In this document: positions 22,301-31,862 of the stretch, piece after piece | Layout: every line of letters starts with the position of its first letter | Numbering within the stretch: the first letter of the stretch is position 1 | Source of the DNA: Intoshia linei | Lineage: Eukaryota; Orthonectida; Rhopaluridae | NCBI GenBank assembly: GCA_001642005.1 | Contig: LWCA01000259.1 | Span: 1-35,849, forward strand | Direction of reading: 5' to 3' | DNA: 35,849 nucleotides | The notes under the pieces: generated by a model | Told to the model about the DNA's origin: nothing | Seen by the model: only the letters and a program-made list of their open reading frames with translations | Databases searched by the model: none | Program-made: the position numbers and the translations under genes

Positions 22301-23612
22301 AATAAATGATTTTTTAGTACTGTTCCTTCGTCGTTTAAGAGTTTTTCTAAAATTAAATTAAATTAATTAAATTAAAATATTGAAATCGTTAAACGTTAGC
22401 TAATATGCATTATTTTACACTTATAAGACAAAAAATGAGAAATTTCCTAAAATTAAAGATCAGTTGACAACAGACTTATCACAGTTATGGTTATTTTTTG
22501 ATGATACCATCAAATATTTTTTCAATTTTGAAAGAGATTATAATGTCATTGGTTTAATTAATATAATAAAAAAAAATTGTATAGTTATATTTATAGGTGT
22601 TTTTTTAAAAATTTGAAATTATTTTAAAGGGTTTTAGGTTAATTTTATACTATTATTTAAAAAAGGTGGTAAGGTTAGATTTTTTTAAAGTTTAAAAAAA
22701 CTTAAAATAAAGAGGAATTATAGGGTAACTATTTTCATAAATTTTTTTAATTTTTCAATGCGATTTTAAATATAATTACAAAAATATATAATTATAAAAT
22801 TATAAACTAAAATAAAAAAGGTTTTACGCTTTTTAATCAAATGTTAAAGAATGTTTAGGGAATTTTTTTGGTCAAACATTAAAATAGGTTTAAAAGTTCA
22901 TCTAAAGGTTTGTATTATTTTTTAAAAAGAGTTTTTAGGGCAATTATTTTAACCAATTCCTGCAAAAGTGTTTATTTTTTAAACTAAAACTTTCACTGAT
23001 TAAAATTAATTAAAATTAATAAAAAAAGTTTTTAATTATTTAAAATTTTCCATTAAATTTTAAAAAGGTTTGCCTAATTTTTTTGATTAAATATTAAAAT
23101 GAATACTAATTGTTGAATCTCAAAACGGTTATATAATTACCTATACAAGAAAAAACACGAATACACAGTTTTGTTCGAATAATAAAATGGTACTTGTCGC
23201 TAAAAATAATATTATTTTGCATAAACATAAAATATACTCATTAAACATAACATCAAGAATGTTTTTTTGATCTTCTATTGATTGTGACATGTCTAGATAA
23301 GCTCCAAATTCAGATTTTTTGTATAACTGGATAGCACAGGTGTCAATCTAGTTAAAAAATGAATAAAAATTAAAAAAAATAATAAAATGTCAATTTCAAT
23401 GAAAAAACAAAAATTATAATCAAAAATACTAAAAAAACAATCCAGTCTACCGGTTGAGGAGGTTCAATTAATTCATAAATTTTTAAAATGAGTCTATCGA
23501 GAGGTACACGACAATCTGCATTAAATTTGGAAGGAATAGAAGGTTTTCGTATCCATTCATTTTCAAAAACATCTATATCGCAAATGTATTGAATTTTCAA
23601 TTGCAACTCCAT
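13164..23612 (-). CDS. Fhod: FHOD-class formin, 23 located exons
   Basis: Exons from 5' to 3': 23612-23451, 23347-23238, 23199-23141, 22346-22279, 21131-21023, 20982-20888, 19970-19876, 19838-19736, 19648-19561, 19519-19476, 19436-19344, 19278-18638, 17966-17817, 17569-17442, 16840-16780, 16396-16277, 15706-15542, 15501-15386, 15344-15270, 15113-15000, 14475-14385, 14347-14290, 13300-13164. Order of domains is GTPase-binding/DID, linker, FH1, FH2, DAD. All were aligned from memory with human FHOD1 along the whole length. FHOD formins nucleate or bundle actin at stress fibres and muscle sarcomeres and are held inactive by DID-DAD contact. The start MELQLKIQY matches the family's compact N-terminus and has an in-frame stop upstream. 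Total is about 960 codons plus one missing exon, against about 1,160 residues in human FHOD1. All phases agree except between 20888 and 19970. Confidence 0.92.
13500..14135. repeat. Degenerate tandem array in the last formin intron
   Basis: Units read GTTTTTAAGGGAA, T-run, CACCCAATTTTTAAAGATTTTG, then often GGACCAAAATTTTGTAGG. They repeat from about 13500 to 13815 and resume at 14053-14135. The interruption is the piggyBac-like MITE at 13820-14052. Confidence 0.65.
13820..14052. mobile_element. piggyBac-like MITE (copy 2), inverted relative to copy 1
   Basis: The ends are CCTTTTCACTGTCTG on the left and AGACAGTGAAAGGG on the right, followed by TTAA at 14053-14056; the left duplication is degenerate (TTAG). 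The interior matches 1888-2106 on the opposite strand, including a block around AATAATACAAGTTTAAATT. It lies inside an intron of the formin gene and inside a minisatellite. Confidence 0.75.
14385..18812 (-). CDS. Fhod: Formin FH2 domain exons
   Basis: FH2 begins at about 18812 with IKLHWNN and IWTDVRVLDSIKVDFLEIE, then continues through LFIDRQRSTNLTVALRKF (17966-17817), KLSGEMLPKESEI (17569-17442), ERLSLWLFKLDF (16840-16780), ILKLGKFMNNSS (16396-16277), FQIDYLKNIGEIKET (15706-15542), VDSREIKERLKKLE (15501-15386), ISHRRLMNR (15344-15270), AYFGFSNETAKKLSVDEF (15113-15000) and ERIYRRNTRGKTIL (14475-14385). Each block has a counterpart in order in human FHOD1. FH2 dimers hold the growing barbed end of actin filaments. 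The usual formin GNxxN signature is GKFMN here. Confidence 0.92.
15763..16022. mobile_element. MITE-like element with GGGTCGTGGAGAG ends (copy 2)
   Basis: The left end is CAGGGTCGTGGAGAG and the right end is CTCTTCACGGTCCTG, a clear terminal inverted repeat. It lies in the formin intron between exons 16396-16277 and 15706-15542. It has no coding capacity. It shares ends and some interior blocks with 1285-1537. Confidence 0.65.
16457..16489. mobile_element. GC-rich palindrome, probable hAT end remnant
   Basis: AGTGTTCTTCAACCGGGGG is followed at once by its inverse, giving a 9-base arm CAACCGGGG paired with CCCCGGTTG (16466-16489). This is a strong hairpin in otherwise A+T-rich intron sequence. 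The GTTCTTCAACC-GGGGG start resembles the end of many hAT MITEs, suggesting two abutting ends of a deleted element. Confidence 0.4.
16992..17225. mobile_element. hAT-type MITE with near-perfect 8-base target duplication
   Basis: The ends are CAGAGGTTCCCACACTTTTT and AATTTGGGAAACCCTG, which are inverse repeats with internal GGCGGACCGG and GGTCCGCG blocks. The flanking 8-mers are AATTATAC (16984-16991) and ACTTATAC (17226-17233), matching at 7 of 8 positions. An 8-base duplication and CAG ends fit the hAT superfamily. It sits in a formin intron. Confidence 0.75.
17967..18637. other. Formin intron without recognisable content
   Basis: This 671-base intron joins the FH1 exon to the second FH2 exon. 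Apart from a GTACATTGTACATT palindromic tract at about 18607-18621, I see no exon, repeat or element. Confidence 0.5.
18860..18982 (-). CDS. Fhod: Formin FH1 segment with PPxIS repeats
   Basis: Inside exon 19278-18638 six tandem units of the form PP(P)xIS occur: PPPIS, PPVIS, PPPIS, PPKIS, PPSIS, PPKIS. This is the FH1 position, just before the FH2 start. FH1 normally carries runs of five or more prolines that bind profilin-actin; here no run exceeds three. FHOD proteins elsewhere have several short polyproline runs. Function as a weak FH1 is inference. Confidence 0.8.
19561..23612 (-). CDS. Fhod: Formin N-terminal GTPase-binding and DID/FH3 exons
   Basis: Exons in order carry MELQLKIQYICDIDVFENEW, IDTCAIQLYKKSEFGAYLDM, FIIRTKLCIRVFSCI, EKLLNDEGTVLKNHLFGLK, FVHEFVNHDGLQALMGIF, AMLSIMVYVDGMEGF, APLTMRFMIILKEK, DDQTIFYEITDAMKKQEM and NSLKLQLETYSSLL. 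These match human FHOD1 segments VRVQYLEDTDPF, DCALQVSPSGYYLD, LILRTQLSVRV, RSLFSLKQIF, LVPEFVHSEGL, LMLFVDGM, SFYDVTDALEQQGME and LRTQLVLYENAL. The region binds the C-terminal DAD and small GTPases in the family. One helical exon is not located (see 19971-20887). Confidence 0.88.
19971..20887. other. Formin intron that should hold an exon; transposon debris
   Basis: The upstream exon ends in phase 0 (EQLSSK) and the downstream exon starts in phase 1 (xAT GCA CCG), so an exon of 3n+1 bases is required. I cannot find one with proper AG and GT. About 20730-20751 carries a GGGTCGTGAAGAGG end of the MITE family seen at 1285 and 15763, and the neighbouring DNA to about 20160 looks like a decayed element. 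Confidence 0.55.
21132..22278. other. Formin intron with degenerate T-rich tandem repeat
   Basis: From about 21470 to 21800 the motif 'AACCCTTAATGGAAAA' alternates with 'AAATCCAATTTTACCAA', in three to four diverged units. They resemble those at 1709-2150 and, on the other strand, at 5100-5960. The rest shows no coding or mobile content. Confidence 0.5.
22347..23140. other. Formin intron with low-complexity repeat
   Basis: About 22580-23060 consists of diverged GGTTTTTAGGGnAATTTTTTTAACCAA-like units, related in style to the arrays at 13500 and 5100. No exon is seen. The flanking exons join in phase 1 without it. Confidence 0.45.
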
Positions 23613-24237
23613 AAATCGTAAAAATAAACAAGCAAAACAAATATTGTTTTTTATTTACTCTTTCTAGAATTATCAACATCTCAAATTAACATTGAATATT
23701 AATTTATGCTGGATTAATTTTTTTTTCAAATTTTCATTATTTGTGTATGCATTGTTATATTCTGTTTCAGTAACACATGAAAGAGAATTGTTTATAAATA
23801 ACTTGATTAATTATGTGTGCCGATTTATTTTTTATTTTTAGGCTTAAACTTATTATTGATTTTTAAATTAGGTCACTGTCACCATCATGTTTACATTTTA
23901 ATCACAGTCGATATTATATAATATCATAAATGCACACCGTCGTTATTGTAAAATTAGTTTTTTATATCAGACACAATTTTAATTTACTCTTACACTAATA
24001 TTTACAATTAGTATCACTGGATTTTTACATTTGATGATAATCCTATCAACACGTAACAGTATCAATTTTGTTATTAATAATTGTGTATTGTATCATTATC
24101 AAGGTTAATTATTCCAGTTTTATATCATTGAATGAAAAAGTATTGCAAATCATTATTTCGTTTTAATAGATTACGTTTTGACCTTTAAGCTTAGACTTAG
24201 ACTGAAACGATCAAAAAATACTTGGCTATAAGCATTA
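23613..24237. other. Spacer between formin start and EF-hand gene
   Basis: This should contain the formin 5' untranslated region and promoter, and the 3' end of the EF-hand gene, both on the minus strand. An in-frame stop lies about 50 bases upstream of the formin ATG. I recognise no motif, repeat or additional exon. Confidence 0.4.
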
Positions 24238-27200
24238 TTATTTAATTAATATATTATCTGTAGTTACATTATGTATTATTACCTGTGTAAAATCGTTTCC
24301 AAGAGCCATCAAAATATCATTTGTCATTTCAAAATTAATGAAATTTACTTTTCTATCAAAATTTGCGCATTTAAGCAATTTTAGTAACTTTAATGAAATT
24401 GAATTGGCTCCAAATTCAGAAATATCAGAAATTCCAGATTTTTCAACGTGTCTAATTTTCCTCTTGTTATATTTCAATATTTTACGAGAAATCTTTTCAT
24501 CGATATCATCAATTCCATACTTTACAAAATATAAGTGTTTTTTCAGATTAGAACTGGGTTTAGAGTAAGATGTGAATTTATATAGACTATCATGCGAATA
24601 AGTCGCCCTAATGGGTGAAATGTAATAGGAAGGGTTTGATTTATCTTTATTTTGCATTTTAAATGCTTTCTATTTTTCGTGTGTTGTTTTAAGTTTTAGA
24701 TGTTTCCATCCATTTATAGAACATATATTTATATGTTAGTTGGGATACTTTTCAATGTAATACTATCAATTCAACCTCAAATTGTGCTCCAATTTTAGTT
24801 TTATTATATGATTTACCTATCTGTATATTAACCGTTAACATTTATGAATAAATAAATATCTGAATATAAATTATAATTAATTTCTGAAAAACAATAAAAA
24901 CATTCGAAATCCTGAAATTTATAATTTATGGTCTTTTTTAAACAAGGTTCTATTATTAATTTCATTATTCAAAGAACTATTATTTTTTTAATTTTTCAAA
25001 ATAATTGGTAATTTGGGGTTTTGACCGTGAAGATATAAGTTTTTGAGGGTGAAATTTATGATACTGTTCATAGTTTTAAAATCGATATCAGAATGTACAA
25101 TGTACAATAGGGTGTTAACCTAGTTAACAAGAAAAAAAGTATTTTTGCTCTATTTTGTTCATTTTGTATTGTCTACAAGTATGTAAAATTTCAGACTCCA
25201 ATTATTAACGTAACCCTCGCGCAAAAAAATTAAAGTTTATATAATATCTGAAAAATCCTTAAATAAATACAGTGATAATCAATTTAAAAAGTATCAATTA
25301 AATTACATAAGTACATGCAATAAAGAAAGAAAAGAGTTTACGGTGGCCTAATCGATAATGATTTAAATGAAATGACAAAATTACCATCTAAGAATAAGAT
25401 GCTCGGAAGTTATCACTGCTGTAAATACAGAAAAACATCAGGGTGCTGTAAGTTTTTTACAAAAAAAATTTGAATCATTTAAAATACCTTTCATTGGTTG
25501 TAGATTTTCAATGCCCCCGTAAACCCAACAAAAGTATCAATTGATAAAATTTTCTATTTATTTCATTTGTTTTTAAGAGTACACACTTATTGTCCTTACT
25601 TATATAAAGTAAAATGGCTATAAAATGTATTTCTGTTTATTTATTTGCTCCAGTTTATTTATGAAAGTAAGGATGTCGAGTTTTACAAATTCCATATTCT
25701 TACAACAGATTTTCCAGATTGATGTTGTATCGCAAATTTCAATTTCAGAAATTATGTCCTTCAAGGTTAAAAATCCTAATTGTCTTTTGTTTTTAATTTC
25801 AAATTTGTTCTAGAATCATAAAAAATATACATTCTAATAAAAATTTTAAATTCATCAATATTATGATAATTTTCAATTTAAAAATCTTATATCTTCAGCC
25901 TAAATATATAAATTTCAACCTCCCAAACTCATATCTTACGGGTCAAAAAGCCCAATTATCCATTGTTGTGAAAATCAAACTAGTTCGAGAATTTAAAAAA
26001 ATTATAAATTTGATAAGCAATTTAAAAACAGAAATTTAAATTTATAAAAAATGTATCTTCAGGGCAAAACCCCAAATTAGCCTTTTTTAATGAAAACAGT
26101 CCTAGAATTTATAAATTTTACAGGTGGTACAGTTGTTAACACACGATAAAAATTTCATTCTGATTAAGTTACGCCTTTATGGTCAAAAAAGCACTTTAAT
26201 TTTCTTTTATGTCGAAACTATTATCTTAACAACATGTAAAAATAAAAAATTTGAAATAATTAACGGTATTACAATTAAAAGATATTATTCTGATACAGCT
26301 TATTCCAATTGATATAAATACAAAATTATTACCCCAAAAATCTACTCATTCCTGGTGAAAAATAATTTTTAATATACATTATTATTATGTATTATCAACC
26401 AATATTTTTCAAATGTTGGATTAAAATTAAAAATAAAAAAGTAAAAAATCATCCTACAATTTCAAAAAAAATGTGTATTGAACATTGATACATTTCCAAT
26501 AAACAAATATGGGTGGAAATCTATTTAATTGATTCCTTCTGGTTTTTTTTCATTGTTACACAGTTTTTGATTCTCAAATTCTCATTTTCAAAAGTTTTGT
26601 TTACCAAACCAAACCAAAAGAAACCTTAACGGTCAAAAATGCAAATTACTATTTACCCTTTTTTATTTGGAACTTTATCATTAAAATAAAAAAAATAAAA
26701 CATTAATGGCCTAGAATTTAAAATTTTCATCTTTATAGGACCCATTATTGATTCTCCATGTTCCAGAGTATAAAATTTTTGAAATATTTGAAATTTTCGA
26801 ACACAGATTTTTATGATTTCATTAACTCGATCCGAACAATTTCTGATCTTGTAAATCTGGCAAGTTGGACCAGAAAAATGTTGGTCCATGTGGGGATTAA
26901 TTTTTTAATGTTATTTTACAACAATGTATTGCATACAATCACTCCATATAATATTTTCGTAACAAATGTTGGGAAACTACAAAATATATACCAAAATGCA
27001 TAAAAGATATTACAATAATTAAATTTATTGACATTTACACTATTTACTGTTGTTTATATTTACTTTTTTTTTGAGATTTTCTCGGAAACTTGTCAATTCC
27101 TAATTTTTCAATTATTAATTATTTTATTGTTAAAGCTACTGTTCTGTTTACAATAATAAATAATAATGAATTGTATTAATACATTTTATTTGTTGGACCT

Positions 27201-27725
27201 ATTTTTATTCAGTGATTTGTTAAGATATTGCGACATTGTGTGTCAATTGTTGACTTTAAAACGTAGAGCAATTAAAACATTGAACCGTAGATATAATAAA
27301 ACCTCATAAAATGCAAAATACATGCAAATTGACGAAATTGTAACGTATTCATTTTTTAAATCTCATCTCGGAACAACTCAGAGAGAATAAAATGTAATAA
27401 ACTATTTTTATTTGTAATAATAATGTTTTCAAAAAATTGTCAAATCTTTACTCAAAAATGCACTTTTTTCAGAATGGATAATTTATGATAAAACAATATA
27501 ATTGGAAAAATAAATACCTCTACGGATGGTAGACATTTACCAAGACATTCTAAAAGTAGATTATCTCTTTTAACGGCTTTCACAAAATCGTCTTCTGTAA
27601 TTTTATTCTCTTTTTCACATTTCTAAAAATACACGTAAAATTAATTAATTTAGAATTACAAATAATCGAAAAACACAATCAATTAATTCCTTGATTCCTT
27701 CATCAGGGTCATCATCATCTGTCAT
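24238..27725 (-). CDS. Calaxin/EFCAB1-like EF-hand protein, partial, with novel C-terminal tail
   Basis: Exons: 27725-27660 (MTDDDDPDEGIKELIDCVF), 27622-27518 (KCEKENKITEDDFVKAV then NLLLECLGKCLPSVE), 24669-24238. All joins are GT-AG and phase 0. The first two align without gaps to human calaxin DPDEGIKDLVEITLKKMD and TLLLEAFGPCLP, its last EF-hand. Calaxin is a calcium sensor of the ciliary outer dynein arm docking complex. The calcium loop D-x-D-x-D-G is replaced by K-C-E-K-E-N, so this hand is unlikely to bind calcium. The first exon follows an AG acceptor, so further 5' exons with the other EF-hands are probably missing from my model. The last exon encodes about 140 residues of basic, helical sequence that I do not recognise. 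It may instead splice out at GTAATA (24282). Confidence 0.6.
24670..27517. other. 2.85-kb intron of the EF-hand gene
   Basis: The intron separates the EF-hand exons from the tail exon. Repeat family D occupies about 25630-26340, with weaker blocks to about 26700. Between 25320 and 25470 lies a more mixed-composition stretch without an open frame. The open frames on both strands are short and fall in repeats. Confidence 0.5.
25630..26340 (+). repeat. Dispersed repeat family D, copy 3
   Basis: This copy contains 'CAAACTCATATCTTACGGGTC' and 'ATCTTCAGGGCAAAACCCCAA', which match the copies at 8545-8800 and 32040-32600 in order and spacing. The copy at 32040-32600 is the closest relative, sharing the following 'AACACACgAtAAAAATTTCA' and 'TACGCCTTyAyGGTCAAAAAAGCA' blocks. 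Confidence 0.6.
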
Positions 27726-28714
27726 CTAAGTTGATTAAATTAAAATTTTATTACAATTAACATGATGTGAATAAGAAGTAAAAAAGTTTTAATACATGCA
27801 TATTAACACTGTGCATTAAGGTGTCTCATGGGTATTTAGAAAAAATATACTTAGGGCTTAAAATTATAGTATTACTAAAATAATAACTATTGTAAAATAT
27901 TTTCGGCCAATTCCTAAAGGTGAAGTTGGTATGACCATTTAAAGTTTTTTTATATATACTATATATTGAAAAATTAAAACTGAACTTTATTTTAATAGAA
28001 ATTGGCGTTTGAGCTTTTAAACGTGGTACCGATTTCATAATATTGTTCTCCATGTTTAGTTATACAGTTTATTTTTTTAAATTTGTTTCTAGCTCAATTT
28101 TTTTGGATTATATTTTTTGTTCGAATACAATTTAAATAATGTAAATAGCCACAATTCGAGAAATTAAATCGTATTAAATTTATATTAACTGAAACGTGTG
28201 TTTTTTTTATTGATAATTGTTATAAATTTAACATAAAATAGTAAAAAGAAAAGTAACATTCATAAGAAAAAAGGCCAAAAGTATGGACACATTTTTAACA
28301 TCAATCATTTTTATATTACAATCCTTTGCAATAATGGTAAAATTCGACTGAATTATTTATAAAGTGAAGATTCAAATAATTATTTATACACAATTGGTAT
28401 TTTTAAGTATTTATTAAATTGATACTGAATGTCATCACATTGAAAATGACAAAATATGTTTTAATAATTTTATTTTTTCTGGAATTTATGCTATTTATGA
28501 CAATTTTTAGGATTAAACTGTTTTTATTTATTTGTAATATTATACACACAATCTGTCTAATAAATTAAAAAAATGGGATAACAATTGTTTTTAAAATTCT
28601 TTACGCAATATTAAAGACAAAATAACTATAATAAATATAAAGATGGAATAATTCACTTTAAAGTAAAAAGTAATGTGATATGACGGTTCCACCTGAACAA
28701 AATTTGGAACCAGT
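27726..28714. other. Spacer 5' of the located EF-hand exons
   Basis: The remaining 5' exons of the EF-hand gene should lie here or beyond. I searched the minus strand for a second EF-hand (DxNGDGxIS-like) and found none. The 75-residue frame at 28053-27826 has no flanking splice logic that fits. Confidence 0.4.
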
Positions 28715-28915
28715 CCTTTAAAGGATTGATAATAGTTAATAGTAGGATTTTTAAGTTAGATTTTCAATGTAAATTTATTTTTTGGTAGTATAAAAATGTT
28801 CCCTCGGTAGAACTAGGCTACGATGAATTTATTTTTTGGTATCATAAAAGAGTGCTCTCGGCAGAGCTAAGTGCTGTTTGTATGTAGTACAAAACTGCCA
28901 AGCTAGTTATAGTAT
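28715..28915 (+). repeat. Dispersed repeat R, left copy
   Basis: The repeat carries 'AATAGTAGGATTTTTAAGTT' and an internal duplication of 'AATTTATTTTTTGGTA' followed by CTCGG(T/C)AGA, ending TGCTGTTTGTATGTAGTAC. The same sequence lies in inverted orientation at about 35641-35770. No coding content. Confidence 0.7.
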
Positions 28916-28924
28916 CATATTATA

Positions 28925-29764
28925 CAATGAAAGTTTTTTAGAGAAATTAAAATGTCTTCATTTTTTAAATGTTCTTGCATTAAATTTACTATTCCTTTTT
29001 TTGAACCTATCATCGATGGATCACCGTCCGTAGTAAGGCCAACAAATTTACGTATGTTAAAATTTGCTTTTGGGATCATTTTCATTATTGCATCAAAGAT
29101 GTCTCAGTGCAATTCCCTTTCATAGGTATTAATTCAAAAAATTCTTAAACAATTTCAAATTTGTAATTTACGCCTGACAAAAACTACAATTTGGGCAGTA
29201 TCCCTCATGTCCAAACTTTTACCAACAGCAATTAAATAGTATTTGAAATTTTCAATAGACTTTTGCAATTATTCTCTTATGTTAACAGACATTTCTTCTA
29301 TTCGTCTAGTTACTGTTCTTCTGGATAAGCTTATATTAGCAAACATATCTTTTTTTCCGGACATACTATGTCAATTACAAACATTATGCAATCTTTACTA
29401 AACTCTCCATCAGATACAGGTTTCCTGCGTTGAGCAATCAATTTTGAAATAACATAACTGGCATTAGTATTATTTTTATCTGTATCCATTCTATTCGTGA
29501 ACAAAATAGCCTGTTTTTTAAACCATTTTTTAATTTATTGAATTCGTCTAATCTCAAATTTCCATCAATTTTTTGAAAGGTCGATTTATGTTTGCTTTCA
29601 TAATGACGCTTGATATTTTCTACTTTATTAATGGCAACACTTTCTTGGCAGATTACACAAACAGGTTTGTTGTAGTGTTCCATAAAAAAATATTCTAATT
29701 CCCATAATTTTTGGAAAATTCTGCATTCAGAGTCCACTTTTCTCTTTTTTATTGTCTTGCTCAT
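28925..29764 (-). pseudogene. Broken hAT transposase with BED zinc finger
   Basis: ATG at 29764 opens a frame with CVIC followed by KRHYESKH, a C2H2 BED finger near residues 36-60, in the context KKRKVDSECRIF. After about 29520 the reading frame shifts. Further blocks continue downstream in other frames: SDGEFSKDCIM, CPEKK, LSRRTVTRRIEEM, and KFVGLTTDGDPSM at about 29045-29005. These are hallmarks of hAT transposases of the GTF2IRD2/ZBED5-like group. At least two frameshifts and an in-frame stop (after RRIEEMSVNIRE) break it, and the C-terminal dimerisation domain is absent. It is inactive as it stands. Confidence 0.85.
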
Positions 29765-30640
29765 TTAAGAACGATAAAATATGTTACTATGTATATTATT
29801 AATTTCTTAAATTAAGAATCTTAATGAATTATAATTATAATGTACAATTATAATATACATTGTACAATTTAGAATTTTAAATTAAAAAATTTACATAATA
29901 AAAATTATTGCGGCTCGTATGTTGCTTATCCCTGCCCTAATTCATATATACCATATTTATGTATAATTATAAGTAAAAAAAAATAAATAAATAAAAATAC
30001 GTCACTTTTATAAAAAATACCCTAAAAAAAACTTTTAATCTTGGATAAAAATAGCCAAAGTCAATATCAAGTATTAAAAATTTAATATTATGAATTTAAT
30101 TTTAAATTTTTTTTCAATGTTCCCATTTTATCGTGGACTTATCGCCACGGTTACCTCACTAAGCACTGTTTATACCCACTTTATATAACTGATTTACTAA
30201 AATTTAATATTTCTGATAGTAATTGATAAGATTCGATAAATTAGCAGCTACTAACATGTTTCATGTGTGTCGTTAGTTTATAGCCAGCTTATTTAGACTA
30301 AAAATATAGAAATGCATACAAATATAAACTCTACTTCACAGATACTGTTAATAAATGTTACATTATATATCATCAATATCGATATAAGGCTGTAGATGAC
30401 TTGATTGTAAGATATAATATGAAATATATGTATAATGTGGGATAGTAACAAAAATTCAACAAAATTATAAAGAAAATAAATGAACAAACATTTGACCCAA
30501 AATTTATATCTAGAGCAGACTAATAAATATATAAATACATAAAGATAAATTTCAATTTGAATGTTATCATTTCTAAAGTCATCTACAATCAAGTAATTTT
30601 AAATGCAAGTTGAATTTTTAAATGTAAATTAAACTAATAG
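29765..30640. other. Spacer before the arrestin cluster
   Basis: The DNA is low-complexity and A+T-rich with a TACAATTATAATATACATTG palindromic tract near 29842-29866. The region should hold the promoter and possibly a first exon of the arrestin gene. The 99-residue minus-strand frame at 30592-30293 is hydrophobic low-complexity and has no family resemblance. Confidence 0.4.
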
Positions 30641-31862
30641 AAAAGTGGATGTCGGGATAGCGAAGACAATTTTTATGGCTGGAGAAACAATAAATGGCAC
30701 AATTAATATTGAATGTTCTGAATCTACGTTATTGGAAAAAGTTAGCGTCAAAATTCACGGTGTTGTACTAGTAAAAATCAGAGAAGGGAATAATAACAAT
30801 AAAAATACATACAAACAAACTTTCTATGCCACAGAAACTAATCTACAGCAATGTTATTTTATATTCATATTACTCTTTCAAATCGGAATAAATATCTTAC
30901 CATTTAGTAAATACCACCCAGTGCAGTTTTTACTAAAGGGTCTTGAAAACTGCTAGGGTTGGTTGAATTTACCCCAAACAATTAAAATACAAAATTAAAT
31001 TAAAAAAAAACAATTAATATTATATTTAGATACAACGCAGTTGAATGTTGGAATAAATACAATGACATTCAGTGTAGCTTTAATCGATCAAGAAAATAGC
31101 CCGTTATTATTTAATAACAATTTTAATTATGACAGTTTAGATTAACTACATCACTTAAAATTGGAGATGGTAAAATTTATTACAAATTAAAGATTGATAT
31201 TAACGGAGATCAAAAGTATAAAACTTATATTGACATAATCGCTTCATATCCAGAAACTATTGACGTGGTATGTTATTTTTTTAACATTTAATATTAAATA
31301 ATACTTTTCATATGCACGGTATTATAATTTTTTTCATTTTACAGTCGAGTTTTCCGGGTAAAGCAGAGGATGACAAAAAAAGATGCTGTCAAACTGGACC
31401 ATTGGTTATATCCGCATCAATTGACAATACACTCATAAAACTTGGTCAACCATGTACTTTATCGTACAATATTGAAAATAAAAACAATTCAAAATACAAA
31501 ATGATTCTAAAATTACAACGAAAAATTAAACTAAACGCTCACCATAATGTACTAAGACGAACGTTAACACTATACACACAACCATGTAATTTTATTTATC
31601 AACAAAAATATATTATTTAGTGGGAACGGTAAATCCTTGGGGTAGCATGAACAATAGACAAGTTTTAAGCTTGGATCCCTCAGTTTTACCAACTTATCCT
31701 AAAGTTGAAAATTTTGTGGAAGTTTATGATTATTTTAAGGTTTTTTGTTTTTTTGTAATTTTTAATACATTGTATTTTTAATGTACTTATTTTTAGATTA
31801 TAGGGGAAAAAGGTTTATGTTTTAATACAAGCCTCAGATTAGACATTATGATTATTTATTAA
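30641..31862 (+). CDS. Arrestin-domain protein (ARRDC-like), copy 1, with a frame conflict
   Basis: Exons: 30641-30852, 31030-31267, 31345-31585, 31621-31739, 31797-31862. The N-arrestin fold reads VDVGIAKTIFMAGETINGTI, QLNVGINTMTFSVAL and KIYYKLKIDIN. The C-arrestin domain reads CCQTGPLVISASI, IKLGQPCTLSYNIEN, LPTYPKVENFVEVYDYFK and IIGEKG. These follow the order seen in insect arrestin-domain proteins, which are adaptors linking membrane cargo to ubiquitin ligases. All joins are GT-AG. In exon 2 the frame changes at about 31130-31145, and its 238 bases are one short of, or two over, what the flanking phases need. This is a recent mutation or an assembly error. The true first exon with the start codon is not found. 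No PPxY motif remains at the short C-terminus. Confidence 0.72.

Noticed and set aside
23612-24657. Idea that the 24669-24238 exon is a 5' exon of the formin
   Set aside because: The formin first exon has an in-frame stop just upstream with no acceptor in between, and its Met start fits the family.
25625-27003. Several 60-80 codon frames on both strands
   Set aside because: All fall in an intron dominated by repeat family D, overlap one another, and lack splice logic.
27826-28053. 75-codon minus-strand frame upstream of the EF-hand exons
   Set aside because: No EF-hand residues and no donor that joins in frame to the acceptor at 27726.
30293-30592. 99-codon hydrophobic minus-strand frame
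   Set aside because: Low-complexity A+T-rich sequence; composition alone explains the apparent membrane character.
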